Assembly: GCA_963703605.1 (NCBI GenBank)
Contig: CAVPFC010000061.1
Coordinates: forward strand, 1-64,000
DNA from: DASXKD01 sp963703605
Lineage (GTDB): Bacteria; Actinomycetota; Actinomycetes; Streptosporangiales; Streptosporangiaceae
Length of the DNA: 64,000 nt
Reading direction: 5' to 3'
Below, piece by piece: positions 26,246-34,715 of the stretch. The translations under genes were made by a program, and so were the position numbers. The notes below the pieces were generated by a model. The model did no database searches, was not told where the DNA came from, and saw nothing but the letters and a program-made list of their open reading frames with translations. The first letter of the stretch is position 1. Each line of letters opens with the position of its first letter.

Positions 26246-26470
26246 TGAATCCTTACCTCACCGGGCCGCAACCTCGCTCGGTGAATCCCCATTCACCAAG
26301 CCACTCACGACAGCGAAGCCGCGGCGTCCCGCGGTGATCCGCTGTGACGTTCCCACCCGTACCGGCTGCCCGGTGAGCGTCGGGCACGACTGTAGTGGAC
26401 GGCATGGCACCGGGGGCGTAGCTTGCCCCGTTTTGTAGGTGACAGTTCTTCCGGCTCGTTGTTCGCCCGG

Positions 26471-27271
26471 TTACCGGGCGGCCAGCAGGTAGCACGCGAT
26501 CGCGGCGGCCGCTCCCAGGTTCAGCGAATCCACCCCCCTGCTCATCGGGATCCGCACCGCCTGATCGGCCGCCGCCAGCCAGCGGGCCGACAGCCCATCC
26601 CCCTCCGCGCCGATGAGCAGCGCCAGCTTTCCGTCCGCCACGACGTCGCCGATGGCGATCGCCGCCGGGTCCGGTGTCATCGCCAGGACCTGGAATCCCT
26701 GCGCCCGCAGCTCCCCGACCGCGTCGCGCCAGCCGGCGAGCCGGCCATACGGGACCGCGAACACCGCGCCCATGGAGACCTTGATCGCCCTGCGGTACAG
26801 CGGGTCGGCGCACCGTGGCGAGAGCAGCACCGCGTCGAACCCCAGCGCCGCCACGCAGCGGAACACCGCACCCACGTTCGTGTGATCGACGATGTCCTCG
26901 AGCACGACCACGCGGCGCGCGCCCGCCAGCACGTCCACCGCGGGCGGGAGCGGCAGCCGCTGCATCGACGCCAGCGCGCCGCGGTGCACCCGGTACCCGG
27001 TGATCCGTTCGGCCACCGGCGCCGGAACCACATACAGCGGAGCCGGGCAGCCGGCCGCCACGTCCGCGATCGTGGCGAGCTTGTCCTCGGCGACCAGCAG
27101 CGACCGGACCGGGTACCCCGCGGCGATGGCCCGCCTGATGACCTTCTCGCCCTCGGCGATGAACAGGCCCTGCGCCGCCTCCAGGCTCCGCCGCAGATGC
27201 ACGTCGGTCAGGCGGATGTAGTCGCCCACGCGGGCATCGCTGGCGTCGTCGATCCGAACCTGCTCAGCCAT
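26471..27271 (-). CDS. SpoU/TrmH-family RNA 2'-O-methyltransferase
   Basis: 266 aa. The N-terminal substrate-binding domain (FIAEGEKVIRRAIAAGYPVR) is followed by the knotted SPOUT domain. Its motifs are VVLEDIVDHTNVGAVFRCVAA (near residue 127), LIGAEGDGLS (near 219) and RIPMSRGVDSLNLGAAAAI near the end. It methylates ribose in rRNA or tRNA with SAM; the target base is unknown. ATG at 27269-27271. It has its own leftward orientation with 225 bp to the next gene, a gap in which nothing is recognised. Confidence 0.88.
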   Translation of the reverse strand: MAEQVRIDDASDARVGDYIRLTDVHLRRSLEAAQGLFIAEGEKVIRRAIAAGYPVRSLLVAEDKLATIADVAAGCPAPLYVVPAPVAERITGYRVHRGALASMQRLPLPPAVDVLAGARRVVVLEDIVDHTNVGAVFRCVAALGFDAVLLSPRCADPLYRRAIKVSMGAVFAVPYGRLAGWRDAVGELRAQGFQVLAMTPDPAAIAIGDVVADGKLALLIGAEGDGLSARWLAAADQAVRIPMSRGVDSLNLGAAAAIACYLLAAR

Positions 27272-27533
27272 AGCACCCAGTCTCGCGCCACGGCTAGCGG
27301 GCTGACCGCGCATTTGATGTGACCAGTTTTTGTCCGCACATTTCCCGGTCGCGTAGGCCGGCCGCTGGAGAACATCCGAGAAAAGCTTGGTAAAGCCGGG
27401 CTCGCCTCGTACCACGATAGACGTAAGTTTCGCACGAAATCGCGCCAAACCTATTGAATAAAGCAGCCCCCGGTCTGGATTGGCCCCGGGCCGGGGGCGC
27501 CCGAGCAAGGACCTGGTTAGGAGGCCCTGCCTT

Positions 27534-29032
27534 ATGAGGAAGAAGCGTAGCCTGCGGCGGGCGCTGCTGGTGGGCGCGGCCGCGTTGACACCCCTGGTGT
27601 TGCTGGCGCTCGTCAGCCCAGACGGGACCGGCCACGCCCCGGTCACCGGCGCCGGGCGGGTTACCGTCAGGACCGTGGCCGCCCAGCGCCCCGGCTCGCC
27701 CATCGAGCACGTTGTGGTGCTGTACCTGGAAAACCACAGCTTCGACAGCCTGCTGGGGTTCTGGTGTGACGACAACCCCGGCAGATGCCCGGCCGGCGGG
27801 ATGCCGCGGCAGGTCAGGCTCTCCAACGGGGCGGTCGTGACGCCCTCGGTCGACCCCGACGTGGTGCCGGACGTCGACCACGGTGTCGGGTCCCAGCAAA
27901 AGGCGATGAACTGTCCCCCCGGGGCGGCACCTGCCAGATGAACGGCTGGCAGAACATGGGCCACCACAGCTGTGACGGCTTCCACGGGTACCGGTGCATC
28001 TCCGGTTACCTGCCGTCGCAGGAACCGAACATGACGTCCCTGGCCAGCCGGTTCGCGGTCGAGGACCGGTTCTTCAGCCAGGAGGACAACTGGTCCTTCG
28101 TGGCGCACATCTACGCCGTCGCGGGGAGCGCGGACGGTTTCACCGCCACCAAGGCCATGCGGAAGGTGCGGCCCGGTCAGGGGTGGGGGTGCGACTCGGG
28201 CAGGATCATCCCCTGGGCGGGGAACGGCCCGAGCCAAGACGTGCCGTCGTGCGTCCCCGACCCCGCGCTCACCTACCATGGCCGCCCGCTGCCCAACGGG
28301 GGGGCCTTCCGCCCGACCCCCGTGCCGTACGCTCCGACGATCATGGACGAGCTGACCTCGGCCGGCCGGTCGTGGAAGATCTACGGCGCCGCCTGCCTGT
28401 CCGCCCAGGTCGCCGGCAACGGGCTGAAGACCTGCATGAAGGCGCACTACGGTTACCACTGGGCGATCTGCCCGACGTTCGCCGAATGCCTCTACACCCA
28501 CGGCAACGATCCCAGCAACGCGCAGTTCTTCACCGACGCGAGGCAGGGCACGCTGCCGTCGTTCTCGATCCTGACGCCGGGGAACGCCGCCGACAGCGAG
28601 CACAACGGGTTCTCGATGACCACGGGCGACAACTGGCTGGGCAAGGTGGCCAGCGCGGTCATGAACAGCCCGGAGTGGTTCTCGACCGCGCTGTTTATCA
28701 CCTGGGACGACTGCGGCTGCTTCTACGACCAGGTTTCCCCGTCGCGCAACCCCGACGGGACCATGCAGGGGCCGCGGGTGCCGCTGCTGGTCGTCTCCCC
28801 CTGGACGCGCCCGGGGTACACCGACGACACCCCGGCCACGTTCGCGTCGATCCTCGCCTTCACCGAGCACACGTACGGGCTGTCGCCGCTGACGGCCAAC
28901 GACGCGCGCGCGTACGACTTTTCCCACGCGTTCAACTTCCACCAGCACCCGGTTGCCCGGGTGCCGATGGTCACCCGGTCCAGGCCGCCCGGCGACCATA
29001 TCCAGTGGTCGCAGGCCCGGGAGGACACCTGA
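27534..29032 (+). CDS. Secreted phosphoesterase (phospholipase C / acid phosphatase family), one frame break
   Basis: About 499 aa. A signal segment (KKRSLRRALLVGAAALTPLV) precedes the metal/nucleophile motif VVLYLENHSFDSLLGFW near residue 65. The later blocks SQEDNWSFVAHIYAVAG, ILTPGNAADSEHN, FITWDDCGCFYDQVSP and GPRVPLLVVSPWTRPG belong to the phosphoesterase family (PF04185). The frame breaks near 27918 in a C-run: one frame ends KAMNCPPG and similarity resumes GGTCQMNGWQNMG in another, consistent with one missing C. ATG 27534 follows AGGAGG. It probably releases phosphate from extracellular phosphoesters. Confidence 0.85.
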
Positions 29033-29053
29033 CGGCTCGTGGGCTCCGGTGAG

Positions 29054-29545
29054 CTAGCGGACCTTCGGTGCCTTGAAGAACGCGGTCGACTCGGCGCGCC
29101 ACAGCATCACGATCGCGCCCAGCCCGATCAGCCAGATGAGCAGGCCGACCAGCCTGCTGGCCAACGGCTCGGGGCGGGCGAAGCCGGCCAGCAGAGACAG
29201 GGTGTTCAGCCCGAAGAACACCGTGGCGGTGATCCGCGCCCAGTTCCCGCCGCGCTTGTTCGCCACGGCCATCCAGAGCCACAGCCCAATGCCGATCAGC
29301 CCGAAGATCACAATGAAGACAACGGTCGCCACCTCGACGGTGTGCACCTGGCTCGTCGTGTAGCTGGGGTAGGCGTTCCGCAACTGCGTGCGCAGGCTGC
29401 CTACCGTGGCCAGGCCGACGATCAGGCTGAGCGCGCTTACCACCGCGCCGGCGTACATGAGCTTGACCGCCGTCAGCACGGAATCCGGCGGCTCTGACCG
29501 CACCGGCTCCGGCATCTGGCCGGAAGACGGGTAAGGCTGATACAT
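29054..29545 (-). CDS. Four-helix membrane protein of unknown function
   Basis: 163 aa. A Pro-rich N-terminal tail (MYQPYPSSGQMPEPVRSEPP) is followed by four hydrophobic helices: AGAVVSALSLIVGLATV, VATVVFIVIFGLIGIGLWLW, ITATVFFGLNTLSLLAG and LVGLLIWLIGLGAIVML. The layout is common for small actinobacterial membrane proteins of no assigned role. ATG at 29543-29545 has GAGGGAG upstream. It ends 22 bp from the convergent phosphoesterase gene. Confidence 0.75.
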   Translation of the reverse strand: MYQPYPSSGQMPEPVRSEPPDSVLTAVKLMYAGAVVSALSLIVGLATVGSLRTQLRNAYPSYTTSQVHTVEVATVVFIVIFGLIGIGLWLWMAVANKRGGNWARITATVFFGLNTLSLLAGFARPEPLASRLVGLLIWLIGLGAIVMLWRAESTAFFKAPKVR

Positions 29546-29696
29546 GTTGGCTCCCTCAACCAAGCTCTGTGAGCACATGGAACGAATGGAACGCGGCCCT
29601 TTAGGACGTCGGGCGCCCTGAGCCTAGCCGTGCCACCAGTCCCTGACTAGCTAGATACCCATGCTCCGCGGCGTCACGGCAGCGATGTGCTCGGCG

Positions 29697-30197
29697 TCAG
29701 CGCAGCAATGCCCAGACGACTTTGCCGCCCTCGTCGAGCAGGTGCCAGCCCCAGCGCACGCAGCAGGCTTCGACCACGGTCAGGCCCCGGCCGCTCTCCG
29801 CGGCGGGATCCGCGTCCCGGAGCACCGGGATGGCCCGCTCGGGGTCGGTAACCATGCACATGACGAACGGCGCCTGGGCCAGCAGCCGGAGCCGCACGAC
29901 CTGCTGCTCGCCGAGCTTGCGGACGGCCGGGATGCCGTGCCGCAGGGCGTTCGTCACCAGTTCGGAGACCACCAGCTCGGCCAGGTCGGCGAGCGCGCTC
30001 ATACCCCAGTCGCCAAGCGTGGCCCGGGTGAAGTCACGGCCCGTCTTCACCGATTCGGGACTGGGGGGCAGCGTGCATGTCGCCGCGGGCTGCACAGGTG
30101 CGGAGACCGAATCGGTCAGCAGCGGCACTGCCAGCAGGCCGCTGGCGGAAGGCAAGATGTCGGGCCTGCTCGCCGTGAGGAGATCCTCCTCAGACAC
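29697..30197 (-). CDS. RsbW-like ATP-binding protein (HATPase_c)
   Basis: 166 aa. A GHKL-type ATPase domain with N-box ELVVSELVTNALRHG (near residue 85) and G-box GRGLTVVEACC (near 140). Such single-domain proteins act as anti-sigma or signalling kinases. The GTG at 30195-30197 is preceded by CGGAGG at good spacing. It is divergent from an XRE/DUF397 pair, an arrangement very common in streptomycetes and their relatives, where the three genes form a regulatory set. Confidence 0.83.
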   Translation of the reverse strand: MSEEDLLTASRPDILPSASGLLAVPLLTDSVSAPVQPAATCTLPPSPESVKTGRDFTRATLGDWGMSALADLAELVVSELVTNALRHGIPAVRKLGEQQVVRLRLLAQAPFVMCMVTDPERAIPVLRDADPAAESGRGLTVVEACCVRWGWHLLDEGGKVVWALLR

Positions 30198-30316
30198 GTC
30201 GTTGACCTCCGTTGTCCTTGGCGAGGCGGGCCAGTGCCAGATGATGGGAGTCCCATCGATGCCGCTTGGTCCGTAAGTCGTGTCCGTGCGGCACAAGCGC
30301 TATCATCCCCTCTATA

Positions 30317-30332
30317 CCTTGCAAACGCAAGG
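30317..30332. promoter_or_regulatory. Inverted repeat in the XRE/ATPase divergent promoter
   Basis: CCTTGCAAACGCAAGG: perfect 6-bp arms and a 4-bp spacer, placed between the divergent ATPase and XRE genes. Nearby, TGCACGTGC occurs twice (30338-30346 and 30363-30371). It is a candidate site for the XRE regulator. Confidence 0.5.
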
Positions 30333-30437
30333 CCGGATGCACGTGCAGATGTAAGCGCGCGGTGCACGTGCGGCGGGCGGGGAGGTCCCAACGAAGACGG
30401 CACTCATCGACCACCGGGGCGACCCCAGGGAGCGGAC

Positions 30438-31310
30438 GTGATAACGGCACAGCCGGGCAGCGGCCCGACAGTGCTGCGCATCCTCCTGGGCTCTCAGCTC
30501 CGGAGGTTGCGTGAGGCCAAGGGAGTGACCCGGGACGATGCCGGATACACCATCCGGGCTTCCGGGTCGAAGATCAGCCGGATGGAACTGGGGCGGGTCA
30601 GCTTCAAGGAGCGGGACGTAGAGGACTTGCTCGACCTCTACGGGGTGGATGAGGAAGAGGCCGCGGCGCTGGTGGCGCTCGCCAAGGAGGCCAACTCGCC
30701 AGGATGGTGGCACAAGTACGGTGACGTGCTGCCGGACTGGTTCCAGGTCTACGTGGGCCTGGAGGAGGCGGCGTCGCTGATCCGGCTGTACGAGGTGCAG
30801 TTCGTACCTGGACTGCTCCAGACAGCCGACTACGCGCGGGCTGTTATCAGGTCCGCCAGGCCATCGACGTCGCCCGAAGAGGTCGAACGCCGGGTGGGCC
30901 TGCGCATGGCCAGGCAGGAAGTGCTCACCAAGCCGGGCGGCCCCCGGCTGTGGGCGGTCGTGGACGAGGCGGCGCTGAGCCGCCCGATTGGCGGCGGGGA
31001 GGTGATGCGTGCACAGTTCACACGACTTATCGAAGCCGCGAGCGAGAACAACATCACGCTTCAGGTGGTCCCCTTCGCAGCCGGCGGCCACGCGGCCGAA
31101 GCCGGAGCGTTCACCATCATGCGGTTCCCGGAGGTCGACCTACCGGACGTGGTGTATCTCGAGCAGCTCACCAGCGCCCTCTACCTTGACAAGCGCGAGG
31201 ACGTCGAAAAGTACACAGAAGTAATGGAGCGCCTCAGCGTCGAGGGCGAATCACCAGAACACACAATCGACATCTTGAGCGGGATGCTTGAGGAAGCCAT
31301 AGAAGAATGA
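30438..31310 (+). CDS. XRE-family regulator with DUF5753 (Scr1/WhiJ-like)
   Basis: 290 aa. The helix-turn-helix is at residues 15-75 (LGSQLRRLREAKGVTRDDAG; SGSKISRMELGRVSFKERDV). A DUF5753 effector domain follows (LIRLYEVQFVPGLLQTADYAR; LWAVVDEAALSRPIGG; NITLQVVPFAAGGHAAEAGA). The GTG at 30438 has AGGGAG upstream. Its stop overlaps the DUF397 start (ATGA). In Streptomyces this family includes WhiJ, which works with a DUF397 partner in development; the role here is inferred from that arrangement. Confidence 0.9.
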   Translation: MITAQPGSGPTVLRILLGSQLRRLREAKGVTRDDAGYTIRASGSKISRMELGRVSFKERDVEDLLDLYGVDEEEAAALVALAKEANSPGWWHKYGDVLPDWFQVYVGLEEAASLIRLYEVQFVPGLLQTADYARAVIRSARPSTSPEEVERRVGLRMARQEVLTKPGGPRLWAVVDEAALSRPIGGGEVMRAQFTRLIEAASENNITLQVVPFAAGGHAAEAGAFTIMRFPEVDLPDVVYLEQLTSALYLDKREDVEKYTEVMERLSVEGESPEHTIDILSGMLEEAIEE

Positions 31311-31552
31311 AAACGTACAACGGAATGCCAGCGACGGAGCTTCCCTTCGCTGGCTGGCGCAAGGCCAGTGCCAGCAACTCGCAGGGTGCCTGCGTTGAGC
31401 TGGCCAAACTGGGCGGCGGTGAGTTCGCCGTCCGGAATTCGCGCAATCCGGACGGCCCGGCGCTCATTTGCACTCGGGCCGAGATCGCCGCGCTCATCGA
31501 AGGTGTCAAGATGGGCGAGTTCGACGATCTGCTGGGTGGGCACGTCAGCTAG
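31307..31552 (+). CDS. DUF397 domain protein
   Basis: 81 aa. The family pattern is clear: GWRKASASNSQGACVELA, FAVRNSRNPDGPALICT and the C-terminal FDDLL helix. It overlaps the XRE gene by 4 bp, so the two are translated together. Partners of this kind are thought to modulate the XRE regulator. Confidence 0.92.
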   Translation: MKTYNGMPATELPFAGWRKASASNSQGACVELAKLGGGEFAVRNSRNPDGPALICTRAEIAALIEGVKMGEFDDLLGGHVS

Positions 31553-31688
31553 GTAATGTTCCCGGCGGCCGGCCATTCGCGCCCGCGCCGCCAGGGAGAA
31601 AGGCTGGCCGCCGCGTTCGCGCAAGGACGCGGCGGCCGGCGCGTCTCCGGCACCGCCGCCGGCCCGTGGTGCGCAGGGGGCGTTCGGC

Positions 31689-31721
31689 GGACTTCCAGGA
31701 AACGCTAAGCGGGACTTCCAG
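31689..31721. repeat. Direct repeat upstream of the CPBP gene
   Basis: GGACTTCCAG occurs at 31689-31698 and 31712-31721, 23 bp apart, ending 22 bp before the GTG start of the CPBP gene. The spacing of about two helical turns suits an activator site. The rest of 31553-31743 is GC-rich inverted sequence without a gene. Confidence 0.45.
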
Positions 31722-31743
31722 CTGGAGCGGTTAGAGTCCTGGG

Positions 31744-32523
31744 GTGAATTCCCCGGTCCCGGCCACGCTCCCGGCGCTGACCAGGCGAATGCTTGGCTGG
31801 GAGATCATCATCGTCTTCGCGGTGTCGCTTGGCGGCAGCGCGCTGTTCGCCGTCATCAACCTCATCGGCTCGCTGACCGCCCGGAAGGCGCTGGCCAGCC
31901 AGTCGGCGGTGCTTGTCGGGTCGCTCGCGCCCGGCCGCCCGCTGCTCGACCTGACCCTGCAACTGGCCAGCATCCTGACCACGCTCGCGCCGGTCGCGCT
32001 GGTGTTCTACCTGCTGGCCCGGGAGGGCGAGGGGCCCTCGGCGCTGGGCCTGGACCTCACCCGGCCGGCCAGCGACATCGCCCGCGGCGCGGTGCTCGCC
32101 GCGGTCATCGGCGGATCCGGGCTGGCCCTCTACATCGCGGCCTTCCACCTCGGGATCAGCCTGAACGTCGTGCCGGAGTCGCTGCCCAGCGTGTGGTGGC
32201 GCATCCCGGTGCTCGTCCTCGACGCCGCGCAGAACGGGATACTCGAGGAGGTCCTGGTCCTCGGCTACCTGCTGCGCCGCCTGGACCAGCTCGGCTGGTC
32301 ACCGGCGAAGGCGATCGCGCTGGCCGCCGTGGTGCGCGGCTCGTATCACCTGTACCAGGGGTTCGGCGGGTTCATCGGCAACGCGATCCTGGGCGTGATC
32401 TTCGGCGTGCTGTACAAGCGCTGGGGCCGGATCACCCCGATGGTCATCGCGCACACGCTGATCGACACGGGCGCGTTCGTCGGCTACGTGGCGCTGCACG
32501 GCCACGTGTCCTGGCTCCCCTGA
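31744..32523 (+). CDS. CPBP-family intramembrane metalloprotease
   Basis: 259 aa, about seven membrane helices. The protease motifs are motif 1 NGILEEVLVLGYLLRRL (near residue 165, Glu-Glu), motif 2 RGSYHLYQGFGG (catalytic His) and motif 3 ITPMVIAHTLID. Members cleave or process membrane peptides and prenylated substrates; the target here is unknown. The start is GTG 31744 with no clear ribosome site, so the transcript may be leaderless. Confidence 0.87.
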   Translation: MNSPVPATLPALTRRMLGWEIIIVFAVSLGGSALFAVINLIGSLTARKALASQSAVLVGSLAPGRPLLDLTLQLASILTTLAPVALVFYLLAREGEGPSALGLDLTRPASDIARGAVLAAVIGGSGLALYIAAFHLGISLNVVPESLPSVWWRIPVLVLDAAQNGILEEVLVLGYLLRRLDQLGWSPAKAIALAAVVRGSYHLYQGFGGFIGNAILGVIFGVLYKRWGRITPMVIAHTLIDTGAFVGYVALHGHVSWLP

Positions 32524-32559
32524 CCGGCGCCCCCGGGCCAGCCCCGGTACCACGCCGGC

Positions 32560-33105
32560 TCAGCGGGCGAGGCCCTCGATCACCTTCGCTCCGGGCAGGC
32601 TGGCCAGCATCTTCCCGGGCAGGATCAGCTTGGAGCGCCGCACGCCGCTGCCGATCACCACGGCGGGCGTGTCGATCACGAGCGCGTCCACCAGCACCGG
32701 CCAGCTCGCCGGCAGGCCCACCGGGGTGATGCCGCCGTACTCCATCCCGGTGTGCTCGACCGCGTCGTCCATCGCGGCGAACGACGCCTTGCGGACGTCG
32801 AGCTCGCGCCGGGCCACGTTGTTCACGTCGGCCCGGGTGGTGGCGAGTATCACGCAGGCGGCGTATCTGGCCACGCCGTCGCGGCGGCCGGTGATCACCA
32901 CGCAGTTGGCCGACTCCGCCGGGCTCACCCCGTAACGCTCGCAGAACTGCGCCGTGTCGGCGGCCGACGGATCGATTTCGGCCACGCCCACCGCCGCGGC
33001 GGCGGTCTCGTCCAGCGCGGCCAGCGCCGCCGCCACGGGCGCGGCCAGCAGGTCGGGCCTGCCCAGCGCGGGCACGGCCTTGAGGGAGCCAATGGATGCG
33101 TTCAC
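32560..33105 (-). CDS. YbaK/EbsC-type aminoacyl-tRNA deacylase
   Basis: 181 aa. Members of this family hydrolyse mischarged tRNA such as Cys-tRNA-Pro. Recognised by VVITGRRDGVARYAACVILA, the conserved Lys in RELDVRKASFA, and MEYGGITPVGLPASWPVLVD near residue 122. The start is GTG 33105 with GGAG upstream. Its start lies only 17 bp from that of the divergent amidase gene. Confidence 0.87.
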   Translation of the reverse strand: MNASIGSLKAVPALGRPDLLAAPVAAALAALDETAAAAVGVAEIDPSAADTAQFCERYGVSPAESANCVVITGRRDGVARYAACVILATTRADVNNVARRELDVRKASFAAMDDAVEHTGMEYGGITPVGLPASWPVLVDALVIDTPAVVIGSGVRRSKLILPGKMLASLPGAKVIEGLAR

Positions 33106-33122
33106 GCCGTTATTCTCCTACC

Positions 33123-34646
33123 ATGTCGCAGCCCGCCATCCCCAGCGAGACGATCGGCGGGACGGGGCTCGACCCCGACACCGCGACGATCGCGGCGCTC
33201 CGCCAGGCCCTGGCCACCGGCGCGATCACCGCGCAGGACCTGACAGCTTTCTACTCCAGCCGGATCGAGCGGCTCAACCCGGTCCTGCACGCGGTCATCA
33301 GCGTCAACCCGCACGCGGCCGGGGATGCCAAGGCCACCGACGAGGCGCGGGCCCGCGGCGCGGCGCCCCGCCCGCTGGACGGCATCCCGGTTCTGGTCAA
33401 GGACAACATCGCGGCGGGCGGGATGCCCACCACCGCCGGTTCGCCCGCGCTGGCCGAGGCCGACCACGACGAGGCGTTCTGCGTGCGCCGGCTCCGCGAG
33501 GCCGGCGCGGTGATCCTCGGCAAGGCCAACATGTCGGAGTGGGCGAACTTCCGCTCGACGCACTCCACCAGCGGATGGAGCACGCTCGGCGGGCAGGCCG
33601 CCAACCCGCACGCGCTGACCCGCAACCCGTCCGGCTCCAGCTCCGGGTCGGCGGCCGCGGTCGCCGCCGCCCTGGCCCCGGTCGCGGTGGGCACCGAGAC
33701 CGACGGCAGCATCGTCTGCCCGGCCAGCGCGTGCGGGATCGTCGGCATCAAGCCGACGCTGGGCCTGGTCAGCCGCAGCGGGATCGTCCCGGTCTCGCTG
33801 GCACAGGACACCGCGGGGCCGCTGGCCCGCTCGGTCGCGGACGCCGCCGTGCTGCTGTCCGTGCTGGCGGGGACCGACCCGGCCGACCCGGCCACCACCG
33901 CCGGGGGCCGGCCGCCCGTTGACTACACGGCCTTCCTCGACTCCGCCGCGCTGGCCGGGGCCCGTATCGGGGTGTGGCGGGACGGCTCGGCGAAGGCGGA
34001 CGCCGCCACGGCGGCCGTGCTCGACGGGGCGCTGGCCCGGCTGGCCGAGGCGGGCGCGCAGCTCATCGACCCGGTGGAGCTGCCCGGGGCGGCCGAGCTG
34101 ACGGAGCCGGAGTTCGCGGCGCTGACCTGCGAGTTCAACCATGACCTCAACGCCTACCTGGCCGGGCTGCGCGGCGCGCGCCCCGGCACCCTGGCGGAGC
34201 TCATCAACTACAACGTGCATTACGCCAGCACGGTCCAGCCCTACTTCGGCCAGGAACTGTTCGAGCGGGCCGAGGCCACCGGCGGTGACCTGGGCGAGCC
34301 CGGGTATCTGGCGGCGCGGTCGGCCGCGCGGGACGCCGCGCGCGGGGCCCTCGACGGCGCGCTTGCCGCACACCAGCTCGACGCCATCGTCGCGCTGACC
34401 GCGAATCCCGCCTGGCTGACCGACTACGTGCTGGGCGATCACGACGTTTTCCACACATCAGGGCCAGCGGCGGTGGCAGGGTACCCCGCCGTCAGCGTAA
34501 TGGCAGGAAGTGTCGCTGGCCTGCCTGTCGGCCTTTCCTTCCTGGGCCCGGCGTGGAGCGAACCGGTGCTGATCGCGCTCGGCTACGCCTTCGAACAGGC
34601 GTCGCCGCCGCGGCTGGTCCCCGCGCACGGGCCCGGGCCCGCATGA
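33123..34646 (+). CDS. Amidase (amidase-signature family)
   Basis: 507 aa. The Ser-cisSer-Lys triad is visible: Lys in IPVLVKDNIAAGG (near residue 93), and the serines in NPSGSSSGSAAAVAAALAP and GTETDGSIVCPASACG (near 190). It hydrolyses amide bonds; the substrate is unknown. The GatA partners gatB/gatC are absent, so this is a free-standing amidase rather than a tRNA amidotransferase subunit. ATG 33123 has no ribosome site, so a leaderless transcript is likely. Confidence 0.9.
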   Translation: MSQPAIPSETIGGTGLDPDTATIAALRQALATGAITAQDLTAFYSSRIERLNPVLHAVISVNPHAAGDAKATDEARARGAAPRPLDGIPVLVKDNIAAGGMPTTAGSPALAEADHDEAFCVRRLREAGAVILGKANMSEWANFRSTHSTSGWSTLGGQAANPHALTRNPSGSSSGSAAAVAAALAPVAVGTETDGSIVCPASACGIVGIKPTLGLVSRSGIVPVSLAQDTAGPLARSVADAAVLLSVLAGTDPADPATTAGGRPPVDYTAFLDSAALAGARIGVWRDGSAKADAATAAVLDGALARLAEAGAQLIDPVELPGAAELTEPEFAALTCEFNHDLNAYLAGLRGARPGTLAELINYNVHYASTVQPYFGQELFERAEATGGDLGEPGYLAARSAARDAARGALDGALAAHQLDAIVALTANPAWLTDYVLGDHDVFHTSGPAAVAGYPAVSVMAGSVAGLPVGLSFLGPAWSEPVLIALGYAFEQASPPRLVPAHGPGPA

Positions 34647-34715
34647 GAACCGCACCGGGGTGCGCTCACTCGGCGGGCCGGCGAGGGTCCCGCTGACCAG
34701 CGATAGCCTGCGCAC

